64,000 nucleotides of DNA. It comes from RYN-230 sp963844695. GTDB taxonomy: Bacteria > Actinomycetota > Actinomycetes > Streptosporangiales > Streptosporangiaceae. A program made the translations under genes and the position numbers. Positions 26,062-34,056 of the stretch are shown piece after piece. The stretch spans positions 62,001-126,000 of the forward strand of contig CAWJPL010000002.1 of the NCBI GenBank assembly GCA_963844695.1. Direction: 5' to 3'. Within the stretch, counting starts at the first letter, position 1, and each line of letters begins with the position of its first letter. A model generated the notes under the pieces. That model was given only the letters and a program-made list of their open reading frames with translations. It searched no databases and had not been told where the DNA came from.

Positions 26062-26763
26062 TCAGCCTGGCTGCCTGCGGGCGCCGCGGCCGGGATCGGG
26101 GGTGTCGAAGATCCGTGCCGCGTAGGCGGCGGCCTGGGCGCGGCGTTGCATGCCGAGTTTGGCGAACAGGGCGGAGACGTAGTTCTTGACGGTTTTTTCG
26201 GCGAGGAAGAGGCGGTCGCCGATCTGGCGGTTGGTGAGGCCTTCGCCGATGAGGGCGAGGATGCGGCGTTCCTGGTCGGTGAGGGCGGCGAGGGGGTCAG
26301 CGGCGGCGGCCTGGTCGCGGATGCGGCGCATGACGGTGGCGGCGGCCTGGGGGTCGAGAAGGGACTGGCCGGAGGCGATGGTGCGGATGGCGCCGACGAG
26401 GTCGGTGCCGCGGATTTGCTTGAGGACGTAGCCGGCGGCGCCGGCCATGATGGCGTCGACGAGGGCTTCGTCGTCGCTGTAGCTGGTGAGCATGAGGCAG
26501 GCGAGCTGGGGCATTTTTGAGCGGAGGTCGCGGCAGACGGTGACCCCGTCGCCGTCGGGGAGGCGGATGTCGAGGACGGCGACGTCGGGTTTGAGGGCGG
26601 GGATGCGGGCCAGGGCGGCGGCGGCGGTGCCGGCCTCGCCGATGACGGTGATGCCGGGTTCGGCCTCGAGGAGGTCGCGGACGCCGCGCCGGACGATCTC
26701 ATGATCGTCAAGCAGGAACACCCGGATCGTCGCAGCGTGGCCTGTGTCGTCCATCTGTGGCAT
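26062..26763 (-). CDS. DosR/DevR-like NarL-family response regulator
   Basis: 233 residues. The receiver domain has acidic pair D19-D20, phosphoacceptor D65 (VAVLDIRLPDGDG), T93 and K115. The C-terminal LuxR-type HTH (about 160-210) carries LTDQER, EGLTNRQIGDRLFLAEKTV and KNYVSALFAKLGMQRRAQAA. These match mycobacterial DosR almost segment for segment, including the recognition helix KNYVS. It is convergent with the DosS-like kinase and divergent from a universal stress protein gene. Codon choice is unlike its neighbours (CTC, CGC and GAA preferred where others use CTG, CGG and GAG). The start may be M1 or M4. Confidence 0.9.
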   Translation of the reverse strand: MPQMDDTGHAATIRVFLLDDHEIVRRGVRDLLEAEPGITVIGEAGTAAAALARIPALKPDVAVLDIRLPDGDGVTVCRDLRSKMPQLACLMLTSYSDDEALVDAIMAGAAGYVLKQIRGTDLVGAIRTIASGQSLLDPQAAATVMRRIRDQAAAADPLAALTDQERRILALIGEGLTNRQIGDRLFLAEKTVKNYVSALFAKLGMQRRAQAAAYAARIFDTPDPGRGARRQPG

Positions 26764-26838
26764 GCTCCTCGGCCCGGCGAGCCGCGCGCGATCCGCCCGG
26801 CTCTGCGCACGTGCAGATACCGCCGCGTACAGCGTAGA

Positions 26839-26886
26839 CCGGGGGCGCCCGGCGGCGCCCGCCGGCGCCCGGCGCCGCCGGCCCGG
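26839..26886. repeat. 48-bp pure G/C tract with GGCGCCCG repeats
   Basis: About 48 bases with no A or T, built from overlapping GGCGCC palindromes, between the divergent DosR-like and universal stress protein genes. It can form strong alternative hairpins and may fall in the 5' leader of the regulator. Confidence 0.5.
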
Positions 26887-26907
26887 AGAGTCCCGCGCCT
26901 GCCGGAA

Positions 26908-26921
26908 GGGCGGCCAGGCCC
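26908..26921. promoter_or_regulatory. Weak candidate DosR-like box, regulator/USP divergent promoter
   Basis: GGGCGGCCAGGCCC: four perfectly paired end bases over a 14-base span, 79-92 bp upstream of the universal stress protein start. The sequence is GC-dominated, so the match is weak. Confidence 0.18.
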
Positions 26922-26999
26922 GCCCGGATGGGTACTCCTAGCCTGAGAGGGCAAGGCACGCGGAAGAGACCGGGAAGGCCACGGCAGAAAGGACAGCAG

Positions 27000-27452
27000 A
27001 TGCCAGGCATCATCGTGGGGGTGGACGGATCGGAACACTCCCTCAGCGCCCTGGACTGGGCCCTGAACGAGGCCGACCTCAGGAAGACCCCGCTGACCGT
27101 GATCATCGTGAGCCCGATCGTGTCCGGCATCTACGGTCCGGGATACGCGCCGGCCGACTACTACCCGGCCGAAGAGGAAGGCCGGGCCCAGGCGGAGAAG
27201 GCGACCCAGGAACTGGTGAACCAGGCGGTCGTGCGGCGCGGTGCGCCGCCCGACGCACCGGTGACCGTGCGCGCGCTCACCGGCACGGCTGCCGACGAGC
27301 TGATCAACGCGTCCGAGGACGCGGACCTGCTCGTGGTGGGGGCCCGGGGGGCGGGTGGCTTCGCCCGGCTGGTGCTGGGCTCGGTCAGCACCCAGGTCAC
27401 GCACCACGCGCTGTGCCCGGTGGTGGTCGTGCCCGGCGACCGGAAGGAATGA
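27000..27452 (+). CDS. Universal stress protein
   Basis: 150 residues of a single UspA domain. Strand 1 IIVGVDGSEHSLSALDWAL (about 4-22) has the nucleotide-contact Asp, TAADELINASEDADLLVVGA precedes the ATP motif GARGAGGFARLVLGSVS (G-2x-G-9x-G-S), and CPVVVVP ends the sheet. ATP binding is therefore expected. The ATG at 27000 follows AAAGGA. Divergent from the DosR-like gene and intact, unlike the copy at 9 kb. Confidence 0.9.
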   Translation: MPGIIVGVDGSEHSLSALDWALNEADLRKTPLTVIIVSPIVSGIYGPGYAPADYYPAEEEGRAQAEKATQELVNQAVVRRGAPPDAPVTVRALTGTAADELINASEDADLLVVGARGAGGFARLVLGSVSTQVTHHALCPVVVVPGDRKE

Positions 27453-27561
27453 GCTCCGGGGCTGCTCCAGGCGGGCGGCGCGGGCTGGGTTAGCCTGAGG
27501 CTGGCTGGGGCCGGGGTAGCCGCCGGGGCCCGGCCACCGCGACTACGCAGGGAGGCCGGTC

Positions 27562-28080
27562 ATGCCACAGCCCCAGGGAGCGGAACTCGACAAGGTCCGG
27601 ACCCGCCGGGAGGAACTGCGCCGGCGCTATCTGCGCCCGCTGGGCGAGCGGCCCGCCACTCCTGTCCGCGGCGTCCACCATGTCGCACTGATCTGCCGTG
27701 ACGTCGAGGAGACGATCCAGTTCTATCAGGAGTTCCTGGGCTTCCCGCTGGTCGAATTGGTGGAGAACCGGGACTACGCGGGCTCCAGCCATTTCTTCTT
27801 CGACATCGGCAACAAGAACATGCTCGGCTTCTTCGACTTCCCCGGGCATGACCACCCGGCCTGGCAGGAGACCATCGGCGGCGTCCAGCACCTGGCCATC
27901 TCCATTCCGCAGCAGCAGTACGACGCGGCCCGGAAGAAGTTCGACGACACCGGGTTCGAGTACCTGGGCCCGGACCGTGGTATCGAGGAGAGCATGTACT
28001 TCCGCGACCCGAACGGCGTCGGTCTCGAGCTGTACCGCGAGGACCTCGGCGAGTTCAACGGCGAGCACCTGATCGATTAA
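27562..28080 (+). CDS. VOC (glyoxalase/dioxygenase) superfamily protein
   Basis: 172 residues with paired beta-alpha-beta-beta-beta modules. Likely metal ligands are His in GVHHVALICRDVEETIQFY, His in GVQHLAISIP and Glu in GVGLELYRED. A charged 35-residue N-terminal helix precedes the fold. Members include glyoxalase I, extradiol dioxygenases and fosfomycin-resistance enzymes; the reaction cannot be assigned. GGGAGG precedes the ATG. Confidence 0.82.
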   Translation: MPQPQGAELDKVRTRREELRRRYLRPLGERPATPVRGVHHVALICRDVEETIQFYQEFLGFPLVELVENRDYAGSSHFFFDIGNKNMLGFFDFPGHDHPAWQETIGGVQHLAISIPQQQYDAARKKFDDTGFEYLGPDRGIEESMYFRDPNGVGLELYREDLGEFNGEHLID

Positions 28081-28099
28081 TCGGCGGCGAGGCGGGGCG

Positions 28100-28123
28100 C
28101 GCCGGAGGCGTGTTCCTCCGGCG
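28100..28123. terminator. Strong hairpin between convergent genes
   Basis: Perfect 9-bp arms CGCCGGAGG and CCTCCGGCG around a 6-base loop, 20 bases past the stop of the VOC gene and between it and the convergent DUF3052 gene. Confidence 0.6.
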
Positions 28124-28167
28124 ACTGACCCGGCAGCTTCGGAAGCCGGCTGGGTGAGCGGCTCGTT

Positions 28168-28190
28168 GGGGGTCCGGGACTCGGGCCCCC
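28168..28190 (-). terminator. Hairpin downstream of DUF3052 gene
   Basis: GGGGGTCC and GGGCCCCC arms (one mismatch on the transcribed minus strand) around a 7-base loop, immediately after the stop of the gene ending at 28194. Confidence 0.45.
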
Positions 28191-28193
28191 GGG

Positions 28194-28619
28194 TTAGCGC
28201 AGCTCTTTCCTGATCACCAGGCGGAGTCCGGACCATACGGCGTCGATGGCGCACACCTTGTTGTCCACCAGGCCGGTGGGCAGGGCGACCTCCCGCACCA
28301 CGGTGTCGCTCATGTCCGTGGGGACCTTGGCCGCGCGCTTGGGCCAGGCGATCCACAGCCCGCACGCCGGGGCCATGTGCCCGCGCAGGCGCCCCAGCTC
28401 TGACTCCAGGTCGGCGCGCCACGGCGAGAAGAACACGATCACGTCGAACAGCGCGCCGCCGTTCAGGTCCGGGCGGGCCTGCACCCCGGCCTGCGCGGCC
28501 AGGCTGTCCGCGAACCCGTCCGGGCCACCCAGCACGGCCACCGCCTGGCCGGACCGGATGCCCAGTTTCACGGCCAGCGGGGTGCCGGAGTACCCGCTGG
28601 GCGGGCTGGCGCGGTCCAT
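28194..28619 (-). CDS. DUF3052 family protein
   Basis: 141 residues, the compact actinobacterial DUF3052 family. Typical features are GYSGTPLAVKLGIRSGQAVAVL (about 9-30), FDVIVFFSPWRADLESEL and the conserved LWIAWPKRAAKVPTDMSDTVVRE segment. The biochemical role is unknown. Monocistronic, convergent with the VOC gene. Confidence 0.85.
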   Translation of the reverse strand: MDRASPPSGYSGTPLAVKLGIRSGQAVAVLGGPDGFADSLAAQAGVQARPDLNGGALFDVIVFFSPWRADLESELGRLRGHMAPACGLWIAWPKRAAKVPTDMSDTVVREVALPTGLVDNKVCAIDAVWSGLRLVIRKELR

Positions 28620-28679
28620 GGCAGCAACCTACGGCATGGGACCCAGGCGACCCCGGGCCCTTGAGCACGGGAGAGCCGG

Positions 28680-29117
28680 TCAGCGCCGCTTCGGGGGCCG
28701 GCCAGCGCACGGGACGAACCGGGCCGGCCAGTCCTGGGCCGGCCGCTGGTGGGGCAGCGGGGTGCCGTCGCGCTCGCAGTTGGCCAGGGCGCCGCAGGCC
28801 GGGCACGTCTCGCGCTGGACCGTCCGGTGCCGCGGCACGGCCAGCCGGTGGCCGTGGCTACGGGCGTACGTCTCCAGGTAGTCGGCGGGCGTCAGCCGGC
28901 CGCCGGCCAGCGCTTTCCAGGCCGCGCCGTCCAGTTCCCCGGCGCATTGCCACTCGTTGTGCTCTTCCCGGCCGCGGACCCGGGTCAGCCGCCACCACAC
29001 GGACCCGTCGGCCCGTAAAGTCCACTGCCATTCCAGGTCAGCGGACGCCTCCTGGCTGCGGGCAGGCAGGCTCACCACTTCGCGGGTCCACAGCCATCCT
29101 TTGCTGCGGTTCGTCAT
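28680..29117 (-). CDS. Hypothetical protein with a CPACG motif
   Basis: 145 residues from the ATG at 29117. The first half is Trp-rich (WLWTREVV; WQWTLRADGSVWWRLTRVRG), and the second half contains CPACGALANC with a further Cys near the C-terminus (FVPCAG), possibly a zinc site. The protein has no recognised family. It follows no operon neighbour closely and is transcribed away from the ABC importer genes. Confidence 0.5.
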   Translation of the reverse strand: MTNRSKGWLWTREVVSLPARSQEASADLEWQWTLRADGSVWWRLTRVRGREEHNEWQCAGELDGAAWKALAGGRLTPADYLETYARSHGHRLAVPRHRTVQRETCPACGALANCERDGTPLPHQRPAQDWPARFVPCAGRPPKRR

Positions 29118-29233
29118 GGACCACCGTCCAGGGCCGGAGAGCGCAAATATGACGTCCCCCCGCGACCGCCACACCACTGAATTTAGCAGCGAAGCCCGGA
29201 CGTTTAGCAGCGGACCCGGAGTCGGCGGCCCGG

Positions 29234-30475
29234 CTAGCTGATCGCCGTCCCGCTGGCCGGGTCGAAGAAGTGCAGCCGCTCCACGTCGACGGCCAGCACC
29301 GCGGGGGCGTGGGCGCGGATCGTGGCCCGGGGATCGACCCGGGCCACCCCGCTGGCCACGGTGGCGGCGACGATCTCGCCCTGGGACTCCATCGCCACGG
29401 CCGCGGTGGACAGACCCGGCCCCGCGTGCAGCTGCCCGCGGAGCTCGGCTTCTTCCCGGACCCGCGGCGCGTCCAGGTGGAAGTGGACGAGCTGCTCGCT
29501 GCCGAGTACCTCGACCAGCTGGACGTCGACGGTGAGGCTGGCCCCCGGTTCCGGTGCCGTCCCGCGCGGGCCGCCGCCGGTGCCCGGGTCGGCCAGGCTC
29601 TCCGGGCGGATGCCGGCGATCACGGTACCGCCGTGGTAGGCGGCCAGGCCGCTGACCCGCTTGAGCACCGTCCGCGGCACGGACAGCCGCTGGTGGCCCA
29701 GGACGAGCTCCGCCTCCTCCCCGCTGACCTCCAGGCCCGCCTCGTACAGGTTCATCGACGGCGAGCCCATGAACGTGGCCACGAACACGTTGGCCGGCCC
29801 GTCGTAGAGATCCCGGGGCGCCCCGGCCTGCTGCAGGACGCCGTCCCGCAGCACCGCGACCCGGTCTCCCATGGTCATGGCCTCGGTCTGGTCGTGGGTG
29901 ACGTACAGCGTCGCGGCCCCGATCCGGCGGTGCACCCGCAGCACCTCGGCGCGCATCGCCACCCGCAGCTTCGCGTCCAGGTTGGACAGCGGCTCGTCCA
30001 TCAGGAAGATGGCCGGCTCGCGGACGATCGCCCGGCCCATGGCGACCCGCTGCCGCTGCCCGCCGGACAGCTGCCGCGGCTTGCGGGCGAGCATCGGGGT
30101 CAGGCCCAGGATGGACGCGGCCTCGCGGACCCGGCGGTCGCGCTCGGCCTTCGGCATCTTCCGGTTCTCCAGCGCGAACGCGATGTTCTGGGCCACGGTC
30201 AGGTGCGGGTAGAGCGCGTAGTTCTGGAACACCATGGCCACGTCCCGCCGGCGCGGCGGTACCGCGTTGACCACCTGGTCGCCGAAGCGCAGGGTGCCGC
30301 CGCTGATCTGCTCCAGGCCGGCCACCATGCGCAGCGCCGACGTCTTGCCGCACCCGGACGGCCCGACCAGGACCATGAACTCGCCCGCGTCAACGTGCAG
30401 GTCAAGGCCCCGCACGGCGACGGTTCCGTTGGGGTAGACCTTGCTCAGGCCGTCCAGGGTCACGCTCTCAGGCAC
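29234..30475 (-). CDS. Sugar ABC importer ATPase, UgpC/MsmX/MalK type
   Basis: 413 residues. The ATPase domain (1-235) has Walker A GPSGCGKTSA, Q-loop MVFQNYALYPH, signature LSGGQRQRVAMGRAIVREP, Walker B FLMDEPLSNLDAKLR and the switch His (YVTHDQTEAM). The C-terminal OB/TOBE regulatory domain (about 240-400) is typical of carbohydrate-importer ATPases that can serve several systems. Last gene of the run from the LacI gene at 36.6 kb, 10 bp after the second permease. It probably also energises the ATPase-less importer at 45-48 kb. Confidence 0.92.
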   Translation of the reverse strand: MPESVTLDGLSKVYPNGTVAVRGLDLHVDAGEFMVLVGPSGCGKTSALRMVAGLEQISGGTLRFGDQVVNAVPPRRRDVAMVFQNYALYPHLTVAQNIAFALENRKMPKAERDRRVREAASILGLTPMLARKPRQLSGGQRQRVAMGRAIVREPAIFLMDEPLSNLDAKLRVAMRAEVLRVHRRIGAATLYVTHDQTEAMTMGDRVAVLRDGVLQQAGAPRDLYDGPANVFVATFMGSPSMNLYEAGLEVSGEEAELVLGHQRLSVPRTVLKRVSGLAAYHGGTVIAGIRPESLADPGTGGGPRGTAPEPGASLTVDVQLVEVLGSEQLVHFHLDAPRVREEAELRGQLHAGPGLSTAAVAMESQGEIVAATVASGVARVDPRATIRAHAPAVLAVDVERLHFFDPASGTAIS

Positions 30476-30485
30476 GGTGCCCCCT

Positions 30486-31460
30486 TCAGTTGGCGATGCT
30501 GCCGAGCAGCAGCCCGCTGCGCCAGTACCGCTGCAGGATCAGGAACAGCGCGATCAGCGGCACGATGGTGACCAGTCCGCCCAGCACGACCAGCGGGAAG
30601 AGCTCAGCGTTGCCGCTGTTCTGGGCGCGCTCGGACCACAGGCCCAGGCCCACGGTGAGCGGGTACAGCTGGTTCTGGCTGAAGATGATCAGTGGCAGGA
30701 AGTAGTTGTTCCACACCGTGACCACGTTCAGCAGCAGCACCGTCATCAGGCCCGGCACCATCAGCGGCAGGGCCAGCCGGAAGAAGATCCGCAGCTCGCC
30801 GGCCCCGTCGATGCGGGCCGCGTCGATGAGCTCGGCTGGCACCGACACCTCGACGAACACCCGCATCAGGTAGACCCCGACCGGGCTGACCATGCTGGGC
30901 AGGATCATGCCCCAGATCGAGTTGATCAGGTGCACCTTGGCGTAGCTCAGGTACAGCGGCAGCGTGATCGCCGTGATCGGCACCAGCAGGGCCCCGATCA
31001 CCAGGTAGAACAGCGCCTTGTGACCCCGGAAGCGGTACCGGGCGAAGCCGTAGCCGGCCAGCGCGGCCAGCGCGGTGGCCCCGCCCCCGCCGACCACCGC
31101 GTACAGCACCGTGTTGCCGAACCACTGGAAGTAGATCCCGTAGCCGTCCACGTTCTGGAACAGCAGGGCGAAGTTCCGGCCGAACACGAACGGCGAGGCG
31201 AACCAGAAGCCGAACGACTCGAAGATGTTGGCCTGGGTCTTGGTCGAGTTGATGAGCAGCCAGGCGATGGGGATCAGGGTGAAGACCGCGAACAGGACGC
31301 ACAGCACGGTGACCGTGGTGACCGTGCCGCGGCGCAGCCCGTAGTACTCGATCGGGATGCTGTCCTCGTCGGCCAGGCGGCGCTTGCGCCGGGGCGGCGG
31401 GGGCGGGGGAACCCCGGGCCCGGGCTCCGGTCCGGGCCGGACCACGGTGGTTGCGCTCAT
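30486..31460 (-). CDS. Carbohydrate ABC transporter permease, MalG type
   Basis: 324 residues with six membrane helices after a Pro/Arg-rich cytoplasmic N-terminus. The EAA loop that docks the ATPase (AELIDAARIDGAGELRIFFRLALPLMVPG, about 215-245) is clear. The ATG overlaps the stop of the preceding permease by one base. With its partner it forms the channel for the solute-binding protein encoded at 32.5-34 kb. Confidence 0.92.
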   Translation of the reverse strand: MSATTVVRPGPEPGPGVPPPPPPRRKRRLADEDSIPIEYYGLRRGTVTTVTVLCVLFAVFTLIPIAWLLINSTKTQANIFESFGFWFASPFVFGRNFALLFQNVDGYGIYFQWFGNTVLYAVVGGGGATALAALAGYGFARYRFRGHKALFYLVIGALLVPITAITLPLYLSYAKVHLINSIWGMILPSMVSPVGVYLMRVFVEVSVPAELIDAARIDGAGELRIFFRLALPLMVPGLMTVLLLNVVTVWNNYFLPLIIFSQNQLYPLTVGLGLWSERAQNSGNAELFPLVVLGGLVTIVPLIALFLILQRYWRSGLLLGSIAN

Positions 31461-32401
31461 CAGACCTCACTCCTGCGGCGGCGGACGAACAGCGAGCTGA
31501 CCGAGATGATCACGATGACCACGCCGAGGATCACGGCGGCCGCCGCGGCCAGGTTGTACTGGCCGCCCGCGATCGCGGTGTTGTAGATGTACAGGGTCGG
31601 CGTGAAGTTGACCGAGATGGCCTGGGTCTCGAAGTACTGCAGGATCAGCGGCTCGGTGAACAGCTGCAGCGCGCCGATCGTGTTGATGAACACCAGCAGC
31701 ACGATGGCCGGGCGGACCATCGGCAGCTTCACCTTCAGGATGATCTTCCAGAGCGGCGTGTCGTCCAGGATGGCGGCCTCGATGACGTCCCGCGGCACCG
31801 ACCTCAGCGCGGTGTACAGGATCACCATGTTGTAGCCGGTCCACTCCCAGATGACGATCACGATGATGGTCGGGAGGATGAGGCTGCTGGAGAAGTAGTC
31901 GGTGCCGCCGAACCCGAGCGCGTTGGCCAGGTGCACGAACGGGCCGAACTGCGGCTCCAGCAGGAACGACCACATCACCGCGCCCACGACCGCGGGCACC
32001 GCGAACGGGATGAAGAAGATCGTCCGGAACAGGGTGCCGTACTTGGCCACCCCGAGGTCGAAGATCGTCGCGAAGAAGAAGGCGATGGCCAGCATGACCG
32101 GGATCTGGATCGCGGCGAAGATGATCACCCGGATGACGCCGGACCAGAACTCGCCCGACTGCAGGGTCTGGGTGTAGTTGGCGGCGCCGGTGAATGTCGT
32201 GCCGCCGATGATGCGCGTGGTGTACAGGCTGGTGTAGACCGCGTACCCGAGCGGGGCCAGCAGGAGGACCACGAAGAGGGTCAGGAACGGGGCGACGAAC
32301 CAGAAGCCCGCGCGGTCCCGCCGGCGGCTCCACGTCGACTGCACCAGCATGCTCCGCAGCGGGGGCGGGCGCCGGGGGGCCCCGGTGACGGTGCCGTTCA
32401 C
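31460..32401 (-). CDS. Carbohydrate ABC transporter permease, MalF type
   Basis: 313 residues, six membrane helices. The EAA loop is RDVIEAAILDDTPLWKIILKVKLPMVRP (about 200-230). The GTG start at 32401 has AAGGAGAA upstream. It lies about 150 bp after the binding-protein gene and is coupled to the MalG-type gene. Confidence 0.92.
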   Translation of the reverse strand: MNGTVTGAPRRPPPLRSMLVQSTWSRRRDRAGFWFVAPFLTLFVVLLLAPLGYAVYTSLYTTRIIGGTTFTGAANYTQTLQSGEFWSGVIRVIIFAAIQIPVMLAIAFFFATIFDLGVAKYGTLFRTIFFIPFAVPAVVGAVMWSFLLEPQFGPFVHLANALGFGGTDYFSSSLILPTIIVIVIWEWTGYNMVILYTALRSVPRDVIEAAILDDTPLWKIILKVKLPMVRPAIVLLVFINTIGALQLFTEPLILQYFETQAISVNFTPTLYIYNTAIAGGQYNLAAAAAVILGVVIVIISVSSLFVRRRRSEV

Positions 32402-32552
32402 GGTGGGGTTCTCCTTTCTCGGCGGGGACGAGACGGGTCGGGCCTGGGCAGGCCGGGGACGACGCAGCCTGGGCGGGCGGGGATGGGGGGGCCGGTCCGG
32501 CGGGCGCGCTCGGGGAGAGAGAGGCGTCCGCCGGACCGGCGGTCGGAGGCGG

Positions 32553-33977
32553 TCAGCCAGTGACCGTGAAGCCCTGCTGCTTGGCGTAGCTCACGAGGAC
32601 GTTCTGGAAGTTGTGGAACGCGGCGGCCAGCGTCTCCTTCCCGTTCAGCACGCCCGCGAACACCGTGGCCGACTCCGTCAGCGCCTCGGTCATGAACGGC
32701 GGCCACGGCACGCCCTGGATGCTGCTGGCCGCCGCGGTGAACGCCTGGTCGGGGTGCGACGAGCCGGACACCGCGACGGTGATGTTCTTGTACGAGGGAT
32801 CGCTGAGCAGCGGCACGTAGGTCGGGAACAACGAGGACGGCGCGGTCTTGGTGATGTTCCACGACGCGCCCGTCCCGTTCAGCCACTCGGAGAATTCCGC
32901 GGCCGCGGCCTTGTGCGCGCTCTGGCTGAACACCGGGTAGGTCGAGCCGCCCCAGTTCGCGGCCACGTGCGCGCCCGCCGTCCACTGCGGCAGCGGCGCC
33001 GCGCGCCAGTCGCCGACCGACTGCTTGGCGTCCGGCGCGAAGTACGACGGGCCCCAGGCCGAGCTGAGCCAGCTGGCGTCGATGCCCTTGTCCATGTCGG
33101 CGAAGGACGTGGCGGACACGTCCGTCGTCCCGTTCACCTCGTGCGCCGAGAGCAGCTTCTGCCAGTAGGCGGCGAACTTCATCTGGGCCGGGCCGGTCCA
33201 GTTGATGCCCACCGTGCTCCCGCCGGTGTAGGTGAACGGCCACGCGTTGTCCTGCGCCATCAGGCTCATCACCCATTGCAGGTCGGTCGCGGAGAAGTTG
33301 GTGATGTACGCGGACGGGTCGGCCTTCTTCAGCGCGGCCGCGGCGGTGGCGAACTGGGCCCAGGTGGCCGGGGGGCTGATGTGGTACTTGGCCAGCAGCT
33401 TGGAGTTGTAGTAGAAGGCCATCGGGCCCGCGTCGCCCGGCATGGCGTACACCGCGGGTCCCTGGCTGACTTCCTTCCAGGCCCACGGCACGAAGTCACT
33501 CTTGTACTTGTTCGCGCCGTACGGGACCAGGTTGACCACGTTGTGCGTGACCTCGAAGGACGGCAGTTCGTCGAACTCGACCTCGGCCACGTCCGGCGCG
33601 CCCGACCCGGCCTTCAGGGCGTCGGCGATCTTCACGTACTCGGGAGAGCCCGCACCGACGTCTTCCTGGGTGACGCAGATGGACGGGTGGGTCTTGTTGA
33701 ACTCCGTGACCGCCCGGCCCATCCCGGGCACCCAGGCCCAGAACGTGACTTTCGTTGCGGAAGAGTTTTTACAGGAGGCGCCGGCCTCCAGCGTCGCGCT
33801 GGAGCTCGCGCTCGCGCTGGCGCTGGACGAGCCGGCGGCGGCCGGGGCGCCGCTGCTGCCGCCGCACGCGGCCAGCACGCAGAGCGCCGCGGCTCCGGCC
33901 AGGCCGGTCGCCGTGCGCCCGGCGATACGTCGGGTCCCCGGGGGGTGGGGCCAGCTGAATCGTGAGGTGGAGGGCAT
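32553..33977 (-). CDS. Extracellular sugar-binding lipoprotein
   Basis: 474 residues, family 1 solute-binding protein (SBP_bac_1). Lipoprotein signal ends at lipobox LAAC (about residues 35-38), followed by a Ser/Ala linker. The N-lobe begins KVTFWAWVPGMGRAVTEFNKTHPS; later DAGPMAFYYNSKLLAKY and NWGGSTYPVF are family-like. The ATG at 33977 was preferred over an upstream in-frame start at 34184 because the signal peptide begins here and GAGGAG lies 12 bases upstream. Neighbouring arabinofuranosidase suggests arabino-oligosaccharides as ligand. Confidence 0.92.
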   Translation of the reverse strand: MPSTSRFSWPHPPGTRRIAGRTATGLAGAAALCVLAACGGSSGAPAAAGSSSASASASSSATLEAGASCKNSSATKVTFWAWVPGMGRAVTEFNKTHPSICVTQEDVGAGSPEYVKIADALKAGSGAPDVAEVEFDELPSFEVTHNVVNLVPYGANKYKSDFVPWAWKEVSQGPAVYAMPGDAGPMAFYYNSKLLAKYHISPPATWAQFATAAAALKKADPSAYITNFSATDLQWVMSLMAQDNAWPFTYTGGSTVGINWTGPAQMKFAAYWQKLLSAHEVNGTTDVSATSFADMDKGIDASWLSSAWGPSYFAPDAKQSVGDWRAAPLPQWTAGAHVAANWGGSTYPVFSQSAHKAAAAEFSEWLNGTGASWNITKTAPSSLFPTYVPLLSDPSYKNITVAVSGSSHPDQAFTAAASSIQGVPWPPFMTEALTESATVFAGVLNGKETLAAAFHNFQNVLVSYAKQQGFTVTG

Positions 33978-34056
33978 CTTCGCAGAACTCCTCAGGTGAG
34001 CTGTGGTGTTTTCTCGGGGGAGTCCGGACGGCCGCGGGGTGGCGTCCGGCGGACGG

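Noticed and set aside
24288..27407. Continuous open frame of over 1,000 codons on the minus strand across the kinase, regulator and USP genes
   Set aside because: It is a GC-rich shadow: the product is Arg/Pro/His-rich with no domain, and three well-supported genes occupy the region in other frames.
28246..28881. Plus-strand open frame opposite the DUF3052 gene
   Set aside because: The minus-strand DUF3052 gene has recognisable family motifs; the plus frame has no start signal or domain.
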